Source: Patella vulgata (taxonomy: Eukaryota > Mollusca > Gastropoda > Patellidae). From it: a stretch of DNA of 64,000 nt. Shown one piece after another: positions 42,436 through 53,848 of the stretch. The stretch is from NCBI RefSeq assembly GCF_932274485.2, contig NC_065884.2:71074046-71138045 (forward strand). The letters are read 5' to 3'. Both the position numbers and the translations under genes were made by a program. The notes below the pieces were generated by a model, which did not search any database, was not told the DNA's origin, and saw only the letters and a program-made list of their open reading frames with translations. The stretch's first letter is position 1. Every line of letters starts with the position of its first letter.

Positions 42436-45400
42436 CTAAGGGTCCAACAATCCACAGGGTTTAGGTACACTATGGGGATAATCACAAACCTCTATTGCCT
42501 GATGATACACCAAACCTAAAACAGATAAATACTTCTTTTAATGACATCTAGAACCATGGTTAACTATTCATAACAAAACACAACACAGGGTATATATGGA
42601 TATAACTACTTCTCTATTATTTAATAACCATGTTTCGTAATATATGGATATAACTACTTCTCTATTATGTAATAACGACGTTTCGTAATATATGGATATA
42701 ACTACTTCTCTATTATTTAATAACGACGTTTCGTAATATATGGATATAACTACTTCTCTATTATTTAATAACCACGTTTCGTAATATATGGATATAACTA
42801 CTTCTCTATTATTTAATAACGACGTTTCGTAATATATGGATATAACTACTTCTCTATTATTTAATAACCATGTTTCGTAATATATGGATATAACTACTTC
42901 TCTATTATTTAATAACGACGTTTCGTAATATACGGATATAACTACTTCTCTATTATTTAATAACGACGTTTCGTAATATATGGATATAACTACTTCTCTA
43001 TTATTTAATAACGAAGTTTCGTAACACATACACATACACACAGAAGTAGTTATATCCATATATACCCTGTGTTGTGTTATATAGTTATATAGAGAGATGA
43101 CTCGTGTTTTCCTTTGGCGTTCGTCACTTCCGATTCAGGAAACCTGTATTACTCAGCTATCGTAGCAATGATTCCTGTGTTAAAATTATATTTGGAATGT
43201 GTTTCACCAGCTCTATCCCATATGTGATAATGACTGGCACCAATATTGTCCATTAAGAGAAATAATTCACTTCTTGATATTCAATAGAAACGTTTGAATA
43301 AAGCGATGTACTGACCAATCAGATAGACGTGACCACTGACCAGAAAGCATGGATATACCAGACGAATGCTTTCCGTGTGTCTGTCATTGTACATGAAGCT
43401 CATCAACACATAGAGAGCCGTTTCGACCTGGTTTAAGGCAATTTTGAATGGTATTCATGTTTGAACCCAAGCGCTACGTATCTTGTTGTTCGTGTTGCTG
43501 TTCCTTGGGTCGAAGCTCTTAGAAAAAATCCTACATTCCTTGGATAATTGGCTGCGATGACGTCGTGTTCAGTTCCTGGTTCATAGTATGGTGGTATATG
43601 TTAAATGGGGTTTAACGTCCACTCGACACAAACTAGGTAATTTCGGGACTAACATATGGTTCAATTGTATTTCAATAATGCGCTTGCGTGTAAGGGTCTT
43701 TGTAGTGGGAGGAAACCGGAGGACCCGGAGAAAACCCACGAGATTGGACAGGCGATCCTACGCCTTGTCAAGTACAACCGGGATAAAGGAGACGAACGTA
43801 CGCCATGCAGGGTATTATGGGGGTAATTTTCCAACTGTCGAGTAATTTTAAGTGCACACCAACGTAGCTCCCGAAAGTAAATTAAATTCGCTACAGAAGA
43901 GCATACGTTACACATGGTATTTTTAGGAACATTTTGCTCGAACAGCCATGTTTCAAAATTGTCTTAGTAGATTACCAACTGTCGAGGTTCTTTACTTAAA
44001 TTAAGTCCGCTATAGACAAGCATACGCCAGGTAGTGCATTATGAGAGAAATGTTGGCAGAACAGTCGTGTTTCAAAATAGTCTTACTGCAATTCCAACTG
44101 TCGGGGTTCTCCCGCACACTAATCAGCCAAAGCATGTCGGTAATAATGCTGATATAGAAAGTGACGTACCAGAAGGACAGAAATTATGCCCAAAGAAGCT
44201 GCCGCCATTACACGTGTAATATGAATGACATCTTTGATCCAGATCGGGATAGTGTCCATCAGGTTTATCTGAACAATTAACCATGTTACCACAAGGTGCT
44301 GCAACATTCTTGGGACTGAAATGAGAAATAATTAAAGCAACTGGCCGTTATTTGCAGAGAGAAAGATGGGGTTTATCGTCCACTCGACACAAACTAGATC
44401 ATTTCGGGACTAGCATATGATTCGATTTTATTTTAATAATATGCTTGTACGTAGGGGCTTTAGAAAACTGGAGGAACCGGAGAAAACCCATGAGGTTGGA
44501 CAAACGACCCTACTCCTTGTCACGTACAGGCGAGGAATCACATACATGCCACTTGACTCAATGACCTTATGATCCAACGCGCACGCGTTAACCATTGGCC
44601 ACCCAACCACCTCGTTAATTGCAATTTCACGGTTTAATCAACGCTAGACTCTGCTCAGATTTAAAGATAACAAAATCAAAACATCAACGGTAGAAAATCC
44701 ACCAGCTTGGACTCGATCAAGAAGAAGTCAATCAAGAGATCTGACTCATCTTTATAAATAACGTGACAAGGAGTAGGGTCGCCTGTCCAACCGCGTGGGT
44801 TTTCTCCGGGTCCTCCGGTTTCCTCCCACTGCTAAAAACCCCTATGCGCAAGCGAATTATTGAAATAAAATAATTGAACCATGTGTTAGTCCCGAAATGA
44901 CCTAGTTTGTGTCGAGTGGACGTTAAACCCCATTTCTCTCTCCCTCTCTTTATAAATACTGAAGGGAACTGAACCATATTTGGTCTGATATTCCATGGGG
45001 GGATTTAACTGTCACAATGGTTTGTAAACTGTTTAACATCCTTCTAATAACGACCGGTCGCTCTATCATAAAAATCAAGTTAATACGAAACTAACCAAAA
45101 CATTCTAAAGTTCAATAATTGGTATTCCAGGTGGGCATGCTCATTCACTCCTGTCATGCAATACTTTGGAATCCGGGAAGTAAACAATCTCTGTTTGCGC
45201 AGATGATTTCCAACCCAAAACTTTATCTGGCACGGATCAGTCAGATGTGTATGAAATGTTTGAAGAAATCTTGAGAGAACACGTCTACTAATATTGAGCT
45301 AATGAAGGCGGGCACGCACCAAGCATGGGCTATGATGGAAATTGTGCACAGACAGCCGCTTTACCGTGCATGCCAACGTGTACACTGGGCCTCGGTTTTT

Positions 45401-47213
45401 CGTCCCACCCAAAAGACTAGAAACTGATTTACAAATATTACTTACTCATCACATGCCTGTATTACTGCATTATAAACTGTATGTTCGTCACATTCAAACG
45501 CCTCGCCTTTTCCATTTTCACATTTTATAAACGATTTACACCCGGCATCATAAACTCCATCGGGTCTGTTCTCACACTCAAAGGTAAACACTGTTTACAA
45601 ATAAATTAAAAACATTTCAATTTTTCTAAGCCTAGTTTCCGTTCATTGAGGGGAGGGGGGCTACTTGATTAACAGCCCAGTAGGTCCCACTCGCTAAAGT
45701 CACGTGTATGTAACAGACCAAGGTAACGATTGAACCATAATCTCCCGACATATTACAGAAATAAAAACATGGTTTTAAAGTCGCTTAAGGACAAATAGGC
45801 GTAGTATGGCTCCTACAGTTTGAAATGAAATGAAATGGGGTTTAACGTCCTACTGTTCTGCTCCGACTGGGCTAAGTAAGTCGGGCATACGCCATACAGT
45901 GTGCTATGAGGGAAACTGTTCCCGGGCAGCGGCACTATATAGAATTCCAACTGCCAGGGGATATTTACCTGCATGCCAATGTATACATGGGGCCTTGGTA
46001 TTTCGTCCCATCCGAACGACTAGACGACTGTCCTTGTCAGGCCCTGCGTCCTGCACCACTGACAAGGAGAATTAACCTCGTCAGAAAATCCCGGTGAACT
46101 TTCTCGGCCAATACGCGGAGACCACTGGTCGGGTTACTAACTATAATCACAGTGCAACCTGTAATATTGGACACTTGGCGGTAAAATCATAGAGCAAGTT
46201 CTATGGTAAGATAGGAGCAAAACAGTAGGACGTTAATCCCCATTTCATTTCATTTTATTTCATATCATTTGTAAAATGAATCTAAATGTATCATTTAAAA
46301 ATTCACAAAGGCACACCTAAAATAGTCCAATGATATAGTCTATTTTTTAAGTTTGTAACAAAATGTGTTTCTCGTTTTACATTTACCCTTTGAAACAACT
46401 AAAATGTAAACATAAACTAAACATGTTCCAAGAATTAAAATGTAAACGTCAGCTGAACATGTTCCAGAAACTAAAATGTAAACATTACTTAAACATGTTC
46501 CAAAAACTAAAATATGGACATTATTTAAGGATACATTATGGGAGATTAGATAAAGAGCTGGCAGTTCTCACTATAATAGTTAAAAACTAAATAATGTAAA
46601 GGGAATTTGCTGAAAATTTCAGTTAAATTGATCCAATCGGAACCGAGAATTTAGCGATTGAATTTTCGGCCTATCCTCGAGCATCATTACTAAAGTCCGT
46701 ACGATAAACAAAACATAGTCTCGATTATCCATTTCATGATTTAATCATGAATGAAAGTTGAGCAGCAAATCGGATCCTAAACCAGTAAATGTCGCAGGCT
46801 AGCGATGAAATTTAGAGTTGATTATGGTCTGGATAAGTTAATTAATGTCTAATTAATAATTTAGATAACATTTCATACCTAAAGAAAGACCCACAATAAG
46901 CAGATTTACCTCTTGCTTAATGTATGTTTAAAGTATCATGTATCTTATCTATAAGTTATTGGTCGATTCAGATATGTGGCTTGCAGATAGGGGCGCTTTC
47001 TCAACCTCGTGGACAGCAAAGACCCCTGCGCGTGAGCTAAAATCATTAAAATGAAAATAAAGACAACTTGTCTGCGATATCACCTTCGGTGAAAGCGGAC
47101 GTTAAACACTAAGAACAACATCAACAACAAGATGCACCTTTCGGTTTAACTTATATTATTTAATACATACCTGTTATTGGCAAACAAACTAGAAAAAATA
47201 CAAGAGTCTTCAT
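42436..47213 (-). CDS. Gene F: secreted two-domain CBM14 chitin-binding protein, 137 aa
   Basis: Exons 47171-47213, 45446-45590, 44170-44315, 42436-42515 on the minus strand, phases 1-2-1, donors GTATGT, GTAAGT, GTACGT. Signal peptide MKTLVFFLVCLPITG. Domain 1 begins FTFECENRPDGVYDAGC; domain 2 includes CGNMVNCSDKPDGHYPDL and YYTCNGGSFFGHNFC; last exon LVYHQAIEVCDYPHSVPKPC ends GLLDP. The family cysteine spacing is complete. Exon 3 is closest to B and E. The gene is divergent to B, with 1.26 kb between start codons. Intron 3 carries a 48-bp satellite, and introns carry several SINEs. Extracellular chitin binding is inferred from the family. Confidence 0.9.
42577..43078. repeat. 48-bp satellite bounded by 37-bp inverted repeats, intron 3 of gene F
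   Basis: Nine units of GGATATAACTACTTCTCTAT plus TATTTAATAACGACGTTTCG. The outer ends, starting AACACAACACAGGG at 42577-42613, are repeated inverted and perfectly at 43042-43078. A 16-residue repeat frame across it is a by-product of the 48-bp period. Confidence 0.93.
43079..43602. other. Intron 3 of gene F, no repeat recognised
   Basis: Nothing coding recognised. Confidence 0.4.
43603..43790 (-). mobile_element. SINE-1, head missing, in intron 3 of gene F
   Basis: AATGGGGTTTAACGTCCACT through GTCAAGTACAACCGGGAT. Confidence 0.8.
44361..44612 (-). mobile_element. SINE-1, diverged, in intron 2 of gene F
   Basis: Starts 46 bp upstream of exon 3; runs to CGCGTTAACCATTGGCCACC. Confidence 0.8.
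44757..44952 (+). mobile_element. SINE-1, 5'-truncated, in intron 2 of gene F
   Basis: ATAACGTGACAAGGAGTAGG through GGACGTTAAACCCCATTTC and CT tail. Confidence 0.83.
45290..45425 (-). mobile_element. SINE-2 fragment in intron 2 of gene F
   Basis: Body words GAAGGCGGGCACGCACC and GGCCTCGGTTTTTCGTCCCA; ends about 20 bp from exon 2. Confidence 0.7.
45823..46128 (-). mobile_element. SINE-2, near full length, in intron 1 of gene F
   Basis: From GAAATGAAATGGGGTTTAAC to CTTTCTCGGCCAATACGCGG. Confidence 0.83.
46200..46266 (+). mobile_element. SINE-2 3' end fragment
   Basis: AGCAAAACAGTAGGACGTTA and ATTTC tail, opposite orientation to the copy at 45823. Confidence 0.75.
46377..46520. repeat. Tandem repeat, ~39-bp unit
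   Basis: Four units of ACTAAAATGTAAACATAAAC plus TAAACATGTTCCA in intron 1 of gene F. Confidence 0.8.
46529..46927 (-). mobile_element. M1 TTAA MITE, copy 4, in intron 1 of gene F
   Basis: 399 bp flanked by TTAA (46525-46528, 46928-46931). Confidence 0.87.
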
Positions 47214-47280
47214 GTTAAAAAAAAAACCTTGCCCTGAGTTCTGATCCTTGAGAATATATCAGACGAAACGACATCTCAGT

Positions 47281-47305
47281 TTAAATAGTTTAACTATGAC
47301 GTCAT
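47281..47305 (-). promoter_or_regulatory. Promoter of gene F: TATTTAAA box and CRE palindrome
   Basis: TATTTAAA (minus, 47281-47288) lies about 70 bp before the ATG, and TGACGTCA (47298-47305), the full CREB/ATF consensus, lies 9 bp upstream of it. Function is inferred. Confidence 0.6.
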
Positions 47306-47586
47306 AACTTCAAAGTAGATATCAATATTTGCCAGTAATTATGTATTTAAATACACCTGTCACATGGTGCCCTCTGCCGGTAATAAATAATGAGCGTGGT
47401 ATTAGCGTGGTTTGTCGAGATAATATCATTGCAGGTTAACTAATAAATCTAGCTTTCCCCGAGGACTTTGAAGAAGATTTGTAGACAGTATTAAAATTTG
47501 TTGATTCTTGCGTCTGACATTTTAACCCGCAGTAAATATTAACTACTAAAAATCAATTACAATCATTTCTTTAGATATGATTTCAA

Positions 47587-47697
47587 AATGAAACGAAATG
47601 AAATGGGGTTCAGCGTCCTACTGTTCTGCTCCGAACTGGGCTAATGAAGACGGGCATACGCCATACACGGTGCTATGAGAGAAATTTTGCTTCCAAA
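47587..47697 (-). mobile_element. SINE-2 fragment between F and B
   Basis: AAACGAAATGAAATGGGGTT through GAGAAATTTTGCTT. Confidence 0.78.
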
Positions 47698-47871
47698 ATA
47701 AAGAAGAGGAACACCCGTTGCAATTGGAACCCGGGTGTTGCTTCCACAACGTGACTGAAAACAAAACTCACCAGTGGAAACACTCTTTTCGTGTCTGGTT
47801 ACGTCACGATTCGACTCACCCCCTCATCCGTAAAGGGCCAAACCCTATATACAGTCCTGTCAGCTTAGAGA

Positions 47872-48232
47872 TTTGAGCTAAATCTGCCTATTGCAGGTCT
47901 TTCTTTATGGCCTTAAATGTTATAATATGAATTAGACATATATTAACACGAGAGGACCGTAATCAATTGTCTACGTCATCTTATGGCTCTGATTTTAAGT
48001 AGATTAGAACGATTTGGCCATTTAATGATTTAATTTAAAACTGGGTAAGCGCGACTAAGTCTCGAACAGTCTGTACGGTGGTTAAGATAACAATGCACAC
48101 ATTTAGTCAGACATAGATAACGTTACTTAATAAAATGTTACTTTTATTATATTCATTTTACATTATCTATTTGTGAACTATTATAGCCAGAACGGACAGC
48201 TCTTTATCTTAATCTTACATAATGTATCTTTG
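47872..48232 (+). mobile_element. M1-related MITE, copy 5, left end missing
   Basis: GAGCTAAATCTGCCTATTGC through CATAATGTATCTTTGA, about 360 bp and diverged. It lies in the shared F/B promoter interval. Confidence 0.75.
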
Positions 48233-48360
48233 ATTTAAACTGTTTATTCATTTACCCAATAACCCAAACGTTTTTCGAAGACAGTAGGCTAGAAATCATG
48301 ATATATTTATGAGTTTGTAAATAAACCCGGCAAAGATTATGATGTATTTTTTTAAACATC

Positions 48361-48421
48361 TATTCATTACGTAATCTGGGAGTGGGGCGCCATCTTGGAA
48401 ATCTATTTATTACGTAATCTG
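48361..48421 (+). promoter_or_regulatory. Tandem TTACGTAA sites and TATTTAT upstream of gene B
   Basis: TATTCATTACGTAATCTG and TATTTATTACGTAATCTG are 43 bp apart. TTACGTAA is a PAR-bZIP/C/EBP-type palindrome and GCGCCATCTTGG between them contains a YY1-type core. TATTTAT at 48404 is about 70 bp before the ATG. Roles are inferred. Confidence 0.4.
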
Positions 48422-48474
48422 CAAATGAAAGACTCACAATCATATTGTCGTTTGAACATAGAAGACCATTAACC

Positions 48475-49736
48475 ATGAGGTGCCTATTGTTACCGTTTTT
48501 AGCTTTATTATGTGTCTCAGCAGGTAAGAACTATTGATAATTCTATAAATATTTGTAATCTGATTTAAATGCAGATCTATATTCCGATTGTTTTTTATAC
48601 TTTCGATGGCCTACACTACATGAAGATCTGACCAGTTGTACAGGAAGGTCACATCAGGGGTCGTACGAGCGGCTTTTGACCCTATGACGTCAGACATGAT
48701 AAATCAATCAGCGATGACGTGTGTAGTGGTTTACCCACAGTTCCGTGCATCTCACGTCAAGAACTCGCCGTAACAGATCGTTGCATTGGCTAATGCCTCA
48801 CTTCAACCAGAACGCCAATAACATAACAACTTTTCCAGATCCTAATGCAGTAAAACTACATTTTGAACTATAAAAACGAAACGAAATAGGATCTGTGTTT
48901 TAATCAGATGGAATATTCATTTCTTACTATGTGTCATACGTCGACAAGAAACATTTTAATACAAAAGATGAACTAAACAAACGTTGTACCAGGCTCAGTC
49001 TGCTTAAAACACAGATCCTATTTCGTTTCGTTCTTTTATAGTACAAAATTTTGTTTTACTTCTCTTTACTACATTAAGATCTGGAAGAGTTGTTATATAA
49101 CTCGCGTTCTGGTTGAAGTGAGCGATTAGCCAAATGAAACGGTAGGTTACGGTGAGTTCTTGGCATGCGATGCACGGAACTGTGGGTAAACAACTAGAAA
49201 AGTCAACGCTGATTGATTAATCAATGTCTGTCGTCATAGATCCCTAACGCGACCTTCCACTACAACCGGTCAGATTTTTATGTAGGATATGCCATCGAAA
49301 GTATAAAAAAAAAACGAAACTAAATGTAGATCTGCATTTTACGTAGGTCTCGAGTCTCGAGTTGGTATTCAAATCGGTTCTCACAAACGCGACGAGTTGC
49401 CTCGCAAGATGGCTGAAGACGGAAGAATTGAGGAAAAATGTTAAAAAATTCATTTTTCTTTATTATTTTCTTGAAAACCCCGCCATAAATAAAAACGAGA
49501 AATTAAATGTTCCCACATGTCCCGTATTCGTATTAGGAATGTCAGCTTATCTTAACGTGAAATTCAATAGAAAATGAACTAACGTCGGGCATGTCGTGTC
49601 GCTTGAGGGGCGCCATCTTGGAAATCGAATCGTCAATCCGGCAGGTGAGCAAGTTGGAAGATTTGCATAATTGATTTGGCAAATCATCGTGGTAAATACG
49701 ACAATTAGGTGAAACCGATAAAGCTAATTGGGTTTG

Positions 49737-49769
<33 letters not shown>

Positions 49770-52700
49770 ACGTTAACACGACACAAACTAGGTCATTTCG
49801 GGACTAGCATTTAGTCAATTTTATTTCAATAATTCGCTTTCGCGTAGGGGTCTTTACCAGTGGGAGGAAACCGGAGGACCCGGAGAAAACACACGAGGTC
49901 ACGTACGCCAGTTGATTCAATGGCAGACCTTATGATATACCGCGCACGTGCTAACCATTCGGCAATCCAACCCTCCGTGTTTGAAAAGGATTTGCAAATA
50001 ATCGGTTTCTCGTAAAAACGCCTTTAGTAATTCTTTAATTTTAGAAGCGGTGATGTTTTGTGATGATAAACCGGATGGTGTGTATGAACCAGGATGTAAA
50101 GTATTTACAAGATGTACTAATGGAACAGCAACAGTAGTTGAATGTGGTATAGATGAAGTTTATAATCCACTTATTGAAGATTGTGATGAGTACGTATTAC
50201 AAAACAATATACTTGTCAATTCAATCAACTTGTTTATCAGGCGAATGCGTTGACAGAGTTCGATCATGAACATTTTTCACTAAGGCTTATCAGAGATAAG
50301 CAATTTAATTGGTTGAGACTTTGGAACAGATAAGTAAGTTGGGTGATAAGAATTTTCTGCAATTTAATTGGTCAAGACCTTGGAACATAACAACTCTGCT
50401 TTTAATTGAGGTAGAGTGTTTAAACTTGATGTAGATGTTCATTAGGTGAATGCTTTGACTGAGTTTAATGATTAATTAACATTTCCCGCTAAAGCTAAGC
50501 AGAGCTAAGCAATTTCATTGGTCGATGCTTTAGGACACGATTCTAACTGATGGAGACTGATTAAACTTGGTGTATAGTTTCGCTACCACGAACTGCAAAA
50601 CCTTTACTGAGGTTGGTCGTGAACAATTTATGCTTAGACTAAGTATACATAATCAGTTTGATTGCTCGATCCTTTTGAAAATGGAAAAAAAATAACTGTG
50701 CAATTAATTAATATGTGTTATCTATTTATATTGGGATTTCGGTGTGGGACTTATGGAAGTATAATTACTTCATTTTTTTTTCGCGGGGGGGGGGGGGGGA
50801 ATTTGAGGAGTGTTCGCTCAAACATTTACAGACAAGTACAATAACCAATATGCAGGAAAACTATATATATTTACTACCGCACTTGCTTAGGAACGTTGAG
50901 AGCAACGTCGCCCAAATAAATTTAGTAATTGTTTTCCCATAAGTATGTTTTATAAACTATTGCCACCATCTCATACCCCCCTCCCACACACCCACCCCCC
51001 TCTCGATCAGGTGGACTTACTTTAGAATCGGAATCTGTTCTCATGTCACTGGCTTGAAATGGCATTTCCGGACTTCTAGTTTTCGAAATTTTCCGGGGGA
51101 GGGCACCTAGACCCCAGTTGTGCGCTTTACGCCTTAGGCGCCTCCCATGTCCCCACCCCACCTATTCATGGTCTCTGGATCCGCCCTTGAGTGGTTCAGA
51201 TGGTAATGCAAACCGAGATCCTGTGAACATAACAGATCCCTTGGCAGTTGGATTTTGACGAAGAGTAGGCCGAAACGCCACTCTCCAGGCCAAATTCCAC
51301 CTCATAGCATTTCGTCTTTATCCCGGATGGTATAGGACAGTGAGAAGTTATACCCTATTTCATTTAACGTTTACCTTCTATCTTGATACATTGACTTCCA
51401 CCGTGTTCCACCAAATACGTTCATTTCTATATTTCATGGTGGTTTTTGTTTGTTTCAGTCCCAAGAATGTGGCGCCACCTTGTGGTCATATAATTGATTG
51501 TTCACTTACACCCGACGGACATTATGCCGATATCGGTTTGGGTTGTCATTCATACTACACTTGCAATGGTGGGGTCTTCCTTGGACATAATTTCTGTCCG
51601 GTTGGTAAGTGGACTATTTTTTTATCTAGCTAGTTAGTCTGTCACCTAGCGTGGTTTCCATTCCCCGGTTGTACGTGACAAGTAATAGGGCCGCCTGTCC
51701 AACCTCGTGGGTTGTCTCAGGGTCCTCCAGTTTCCTCCCACTGCTAAAGACCCGTACGCGAAAGCGTATTATTGTAATAAAATTGACCATATTATCATGT
51801 TAGTCCCGAAATGACATAGTTTGTGTCGCTAGTCAGTCTTTGTGTTATATATGTCAAGTATGAGGTCACCATTGTCGGATTTCATTGCTGTGGATATTGT
51901 TACCCATGTCGTTCAGGTCATGCAATCAAAGTCGATTATGCAAGATCCCAATTGGCCAATATGCAGGTCTTTCTTTAGGCCTTAAATGTTATATAAATTA
52001 TTAATTAGACATTTATTAACATGACTAGACCAAAATCAACCCTCGATGCCATTGCATGCTCAAGAATTTAACTAGATTAGAACGGCAATTTAATGATTTA
52101 ATTTCAAAATGGAGGAGCAAGTCTAAGTCTCGAATATACGAGTACCGTGGTAACGATAATGCACACATCTTGTCAAAACTACAAAGAATAAAGTAATTTG
52201 AATGTAATTTTCAGTATACTCATTTTGCATTATCTGTTCTTGAAATATTATAACAAGAATGGAGAGCGCTCTATCTAAATCGTGCATGATGCAGCATCGT
52301 TAATAGTTTTGGGATTGTTACAGAAGACTTTTAACATTCCTTTACTCTGTGACTCGACTTGTCATTCCGTATTACTAGTTAAAATCCATTGTCTAGCCGG
52401 TTGTGGAGGCGATGGGGGGCTCATGTCGGTTTGGTGGCAGCTCATGTCGGCTGGGGAGGGGATCAGGCTGGCGAGGAGCACCGGTCGGATGGAGAGCAGA
52501 TCCGACTGGTGGGATGCTCCGGTCTGTTGGAGAGGAGATCAGACTGGCCGTGAGCTCCGGTCGGTTGGTGAGCAGATCCGACTGGTGGGATGCTCCGGTC
52601 TGTTGGAGAGGAGATCAGACTGGCCGTGAGCTCCGGTCGGTTGGAGAGCAGATCCGACTGGTGGGATGCTCCGGTCTGTTGGAGAGGAGATCAGACTGGC

Positions 52701-53057
52701 CGTGAGCTCCGGTCGGTTGGAGAGGAGATCAGACTGGCCGTGAGCTCCGGTCGGTTGGAGAGGAGATCAGACTGGCCTGGAGTTCCGGTCGGTTTTAGAG
52801 GAAATCATGCCGGTTGTGGGGTCATTTGCATAGGAGGAATTTATCTATCTGGAATCTTGAATAGGTTTATGGTTTAGAATTTAGTTAATAAAGACTCTCC
52901 CATTTATTGACATTTTCCCGTCTTTTAGTTTCTATAACTTAAATAATTTAAACAAGTTTACGTTGTCTCTTCAGGTTTGGTGTACAACGAGGAAGTAGGT
53001 GTTTGTGATTGGGAACATAATGTTTATGAACCATGTGGAATATTACCCAGACCATGA
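48475..53057 (+). CDS. Gene B: secreted two-domain CBM14 chitin-binding protein, 140 aa
   Basis: Exons 48475-48523, 50045-50189, 51459-51604, 52975-53057, phases 1-2-1, donors GTAAGA, GTACGT, GTAAGT. Signal peptide MRCLLLPFLALLCVSAG (two residues longer than in C-F). Domain 1 reads FCDDKPDGVYEPGCKVF with an NGT sequon; domain 2 includes CGHIIDCSLTPDGHYADI and YYTCNGGVFLGHNFC; the end is PCGILPRP. All twelve cysteines keep the family spacing. The SPKNVA-type start of exon 3 is nearly identical to that of F. Intron 1 holds two M2 MITEs in opposite orientation; intron 3 holds a 38-bp minisatellite. The gene is divergent from F and convergent with E. Confidence 0.9.
48556..48911 (+). mobile_element. 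M2 MITE, copy 4, in intron 1 of gene B
   Basis: TAATCTGATTTAAATGCAG through GTGTTTTAATCAGAT. Flanks AATATTTGT and AATATTCAT may be a decayed 9-bp duplication. Confidence 0.82.
48996..49348 (-). mobile_element. M2 MITE, copy 5, inverted relative to copy 4
   Basis: CAGTCTGCTTAAAACACAG through GATCTGCATTTTACG, only about 85 bp from copy 4. Confidence 0.82.
49349..49735. other. Intron 1 of gene B, no repeat recognised
   Basis: GGCGCCATCTTGGAAATC at 49608 repeats a word from the B promoter (48386). A 71-codon frame at 49362-49577 is not supported. Confidence 0.4.
49738..49977 (-). mobile_element. SINE-1, internally deleted, in intron 1 of gene B
   Basis: (GA)n tail to GCTAACCATTCGGCAATCC; the B-box region is deleted. 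Ends 68 bp before exon 2. Confidence 0.83.
50240..50640. repeat. Degenerate tandem repeat in intron 2 of gene B
   Basis: Words such as AAGCAATTTAATTGGTTGAG, GCAATTTAATTGGTCAAG and GCAATTTCATTGGTCGATG recur at irregular 60-170 bp spacing. Confidence 0.55.
51180..51372 (+). mobile_element. Diverged SINE-2-like element in intron 2 of gene B
   Basis: ACATAACAGATCCCTTGGCA body word and an ATTTC 3' side. Confidence 0.55.
51645..51832 (+). mobile_element. SINE-1, 5'-truncated, in intron 3 of gene B
   Basis: GTGGTTTCCATTCCCCGGTT through ATAGTTTGTGTCG. Confidence 0.8.
51928..52302 (+). mobile_element. M1-related MITE, copy 6, diverged, in intron 3 of gene B
   Basis: GATTATGCAAGATCCCAATT through CGTGCATGATGCAGCATCG and TTAA. 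Confidence 0.7.
52470..52800. repeat. 38-bp minisatellite in intron 3 of gene B
   Basis: About nine GC-rich units alternating CCGGTCGGTTGGAGAGCAGA and CCGGTCTGTTGGAGAGGAGA types, unlike the AT-rich minisatellites elsewhere. Confidence 0.92.
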
Positions 53058-53122
53058 GGAACCAATCCATCACCACAGACATGGTTTCTATTCGCATATC
53101 GTTGGGATGATTCGATTTTGAC

Positions 53123-53128
53123 AATAAA
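53123..53128 (+). terminator. Polyadenylation signal AATAAA, gene B
   Basis: 66 bp after the stop codon. Confidence 0.7.
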
Positions 53129-53198
53129 TTCTAGTAATTGGTGTTATATTTTATGTTATTTGTTCAAAGGATATCTTTCTTTCTTCATACCTCGCGGA

Positions 53199-53433
53199 GG
53201 CTAGGTGGGCGAATGCTATAACGTGTGCGCATTAGATCATAAAGTCTATCATTGGATCAATAAGGTCGCCTGTCCAACCTCGTGGGTTTTATACTTGTTC
53301 TCCGGTTTCCTCCCACTGCTATAGACCACTACGCGCAAGCGAATTATCGAAATAAAATATGTTCATCACGAAATCACCTAGTTTTCGTCGAGTGGACGTT
53401 AAATCCCATCTCTCTCTCTCTCTCTCTCTCTGG
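53199..53433 (+). mobile_element. SINE-1, internally deleted
   Basis: GGAGGCTAGGTGGGCGAATG head, B-box region deleted, (CT)n tail. Confidence 0.82.
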
Positions 53434-53589
53434 ATCTTGATCTAGATCAACACTGATTCACTGCAGTGTAGTTCCTACATCACTTGAACTACTAGTTGTA
53501 TTCCAACAACAAATATTGTCTAGTCGTTTGAAAATAAAGCCCTTGAAAAAAGGAATTCTGTGGCGCCGACTTCCGGGTTAATCGTCAGA

Positions 53590-53848
53590 GTACACTTCTA
53601 GGTTCTTTTACGTGCACGTCAATGTGTACACGGGAATTCAGGTTTTTGTGCCATCCGAACGACTACGGACTGTTCGCTTTTGGATTCTGAACTACAGGCG
53701 TTTTTAAGAAGAAAGGTGAAGACGATGAACATACTCTGTCCCTTGTCAGGCCCTCTGTCCTGCTCCACTGACAAGAGGAAACCACGACGGAAAATCCCCA
53801 TAAACCTTCCCTTCCAACACTAGGATCGGGACCTCCAGGTCACCCTGC
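53590..53848 (-). mobile_element. SINE-2, partial, with a small insertion
   Basis: GTTCTTTTACGTGCACGTCA through CCCCATAAACCTTCCC; about 75 foreign bp at 53675-53740. Confidence 0.7.

Noticed and set aside
42568-43059. 163-codon frame with a 16-residue repeat (YYETSLLNNREVVISI)
   Set aside because: It is exactly the 48-bp satellite read in one frame, inside intron 3 of gene F; no domain, signal or splice support.
52282-52877. Overlapping open frames of 95-115 codons rich in RSDW repeats
   Set aside because: They are the GC-rich 38-bp minisatellite of gene B intron 3 read in several frames.
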